Part shown: piece after piece, positions 62,824 through 64,000 of the stretch
Numbering within the stretch: the first letter of the stretch is position 1
How the letters are laid out: the number at the start of each line of letters is the position of its first letter
From: Okibacterium fritillariae
GTDB lineage: Bacteria; Actinomycetota; Actinomycetes; Actinomycetales; Microbacteriaceae
Direction of reading: 5' to 3'
DNA length: 64,000 nucleotides
Assembly: GCF_900167575.1 (NCBI RefSeq)
Contig: NZ_FUZP01000003.1
Coordinates: forward strand, 372,001 to 436,000
Program-made: the position numbers and the translations under genes
The notes under the pieces: model-generated
The model's database searches: none
What the model was told of the DNA's origin: nothing
The model's input: only the letters and a program-made list of their open reading frames with translations

Positions 62824-64000
62824 GTGAGCAACGACCGCCCGACTGACCCCGCCTCCGCCGCGCCGACGCCGGCCCCGGGTGCGCCAGCGGGCCCGTACGC
62901 CGCCGGCACGCCCGTCCCGCCCCGCCCGGCCATGCCCCCCGCGGGCGTCCCGCAGCCGCCCTACGGCTCCGCGCCAGCAACCCCCCAGCAGCAGCCCGCG
63001 CCGCGCACGCCCGCTTCGCGCCGCCGCTCGGTGATCGCGCTCATCGTCGTCGCCGCCCTGCTCCTCGGTGCCGTGGGCGCCACGATCGGTGCCCTCAACC
63101 GCGACGTCTACTCGGCCGCCGGTTTCGTGCGCACCTACCTCGGCCATCTCGCCGCGCGGGATGCCGCAGCCGCCCTCGCCGTGCCGGGGGTCGCCGTCTC
63201 GGCCAAACAGCTCGCCGCTGACGATCTTCCCGCCGACGCCTCCGACGCCCTCCTCCGCCGCGCCGCCCTTGGCACCCTCACCGACATCGAGCTGGTCTCC
63301 GACACCGATCGCGGCAACGGCCGCCACGAGGTGCGCTACTCCTACAACGCGGGCGGCGTGTTCGGCGAGTCGACCTTCGACGTCGAATCGGCTGGGACCC
63401 GGTTCCCGCTCATCCCCGCCTGGCGCTTTCACACGAGCCCGCTGTCGGTCGTGAACCTCACGGTCGAGCATTCGACGTCGTTCCGCGCCAACGGTTTCGC
63501 GGTCGACACGCGGCAAGTAGCGCCCGAGGGCGAGAAGCCGGCCTTCAACAACGTCGTCAACCTGCAGGTCTTCACCCCGGGCCGCTACACCTTCGACCAC
63601 GAGTCCGATCTCCTGACCGCCTCCCCCGACAAGCTCCTGGTCGAGAAGCCCGCCGCCGTCGATGAGGCCACGGTCACGACGGCGCCCACCGACGCTTTCG
63701 TCGACGCCGTTCAGAAGGCCGTCGACGACCAGCTCGACGCCTGCGCCGAGCAGACGGTCCTGCTGCCGACCGGCTGCCCCTTCGGCACCACGATCGACGA
63801 CCGCGTGCAGGGTGATGCGGCCTGGTCCATGACCGAATACCCCGAGATCGAGATCGAAGCCGGTGAGGATGCCTGGAGCATCCCGTCGACGCCCGGCACC
63901 GCGCAGATCGAGGTCACCGTGCAGTCCCTCTTCGACGGCTCGGTCAAGCAGCTCGACGACGACGTCGACTTCGACATGGTCGGCTCGGTCTTCGTCACGG
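62824..64000 (+). CDS. Proline-rich single-pass membrane protein, 3' end cut by window
   Basis: It opens at GTG 62824, fixed by TATGAT 6 nt upstream, and stays open to the right edge (392 codons). A cytoplasmic Pro/Ala/Gln-rich part (about 1-65) and an Arg cluster precede one membrane helix (about 69-91). An extracytoplasmic region follows with a helical start (SAAGFVRTYLGHLAARDAAAALAVPG) and a beta-rich repeat-like section. In the second half TVTTAPTDAFVDAVQKAVDDQLDACAEQTVLLPTGCPFG holds a likely disulfide. The layout resembles actinobacterial surface proteins of unknown function. It is divergent from the helicase gene. Confidence 0.82.
   Translation, partial: MSNDRPTDPASAAPTPAPGAPAGPYAAGTPVPPRPAMPPAGVPQPPYGSAPATPQQQPAPRTPASRRRSVIALIVVAALLLGAVGATIGALNRDVYSAAGFVRTYLGHLAARDAAAALAVPGVAVSAKQLAADDLPADASDALLRRAALGTLTDIELVSDTDRGNGRHEVRYSYNAGGVFGESTFDVESAGTRFPLIPAWRFHTSPLSVVNLTVEHSTSFRANGFAVDTRQVAPEGEKPAFNNVVNLQVFTPGRYTFDHESDLLTASPDKLLVEKPAAVDEATVTTAPTDAFVDAVQKAVDDQLDACAEQTVLLPTGCPFGTTIDDRVQGDAAWSMTEYPEIEIEAGEDAWSIPSTPGTAQIEVTVQSLFDGSVKQLDDDVDFDMVGSVFVT

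Noticed and set aside
62779-63600. N-terminal extension of the PIF1-like helicase
   Set aside because: It is antisense to the truncated membrane-protein gene, which has a promoter and a sensible membrane-protein layout. The helicase core starts right after GTG 62778.

Overview
The window is a high-GC actinobacterial chromosome segment, most likely from a member of the Microbacteriaceae. The evidence is the dnaK-grpE-dnaJ-hspR order with HAIR operators, a ClpS-DUF2017 pair, a C50 carotenoid cluster with heterodimeric CrtYe/CrtYf cyclase and CrtEb elongase, a DtxR-type iron box, and many start codons lying exactly 6-7 nt behind a -10 hexamer (leaderless transcription). Both ends cut through a gene: a DUF2017 protein on the left and a proline-rich single-pass membrane protein on the right. 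No rRNA, insertion sequence, prophage or CRISPR array is visible. The only tRNA seen is tRNA-Gly(CCC).

Layout. 1-3.2 kb: protein quality control (clpS, DUF2017), an rRNA-type guanine-N2 methyltransferase and a DsbA-like lipoprotein. 3.2-7.5 kb: heat-shock operon. 7.5-9.8 kb: a TM2 protein, a structured intergenic region and an MFS transporter. 9.9-21.1 kb: a complete non-phosphorylating L-fucose-type pathway. It has an ABC importer, mutarotase, aldose dehydrogenase, lactonase, L-fuconate dehydratase, 2-keto-3-deoxy-sugar-acid dehydrogenase, diketo-acid hydrolase, an extra Gfo/Idh/MocA protein and a GntR/FCD regulator. Its three transcription units share an ACATC-N-GATGT-like element. 21.1-26 kb: a 30-bp tandem repeat, an XRE regulator/methionine aminopeptidase pair, a LacI regulator, a DoxX protein, a sulfurtransferase and two small unknown ORFs.

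26-29.1 kb: a translationally coupled operon of a class III CoA-transferase, a solute-binding-protein-like protein with no signal peptide, and a MaoC hydratase. Its promoter carries an 18-bp LacI-like palindrome that also occurs twice in the promoter of the L-fucose importer. 29.3-39 kb: RidA, an ion channel, a GT39 mannosyltransferase-like protein, a GNAT, a PAP2-diacylglycerol-kinase fusion, an SDR/TetR pair and an alpha/beta hydrolase fused to a membrane domain. 39-51.7 kb: a DHDPS-family aldolase, then a putative glucan-use locus. This has a surface-anchored glycoamylase-like (GH144-type) protein, a GH1 beta-glucosidase, an alpha/beta hydrolase, a five-part peptide/opine-type ABC importer and a LacI regulator with a nearby operator. 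51.7-57.5 kb: crtE-B-I-Ye-Yf-Eb and divergent idi. 57.5-64 kb: dcd, tRNA-Gly, DinB-like, DUF2470, DUF4383, an iron-regulated heme oxygenase, a PIF1-like helicase and the truncated membrane protein.

The features most worth a second look are the CoA-transferase/SBP-like/MaoC operon with its shared operator, the predicted two-regulator control of L-fucose uptake, the glucan locus and the structured intergenic RNA candidate near 8.2-8.35 kb. All functional calls come from reading motifs by eye; no database search was run.
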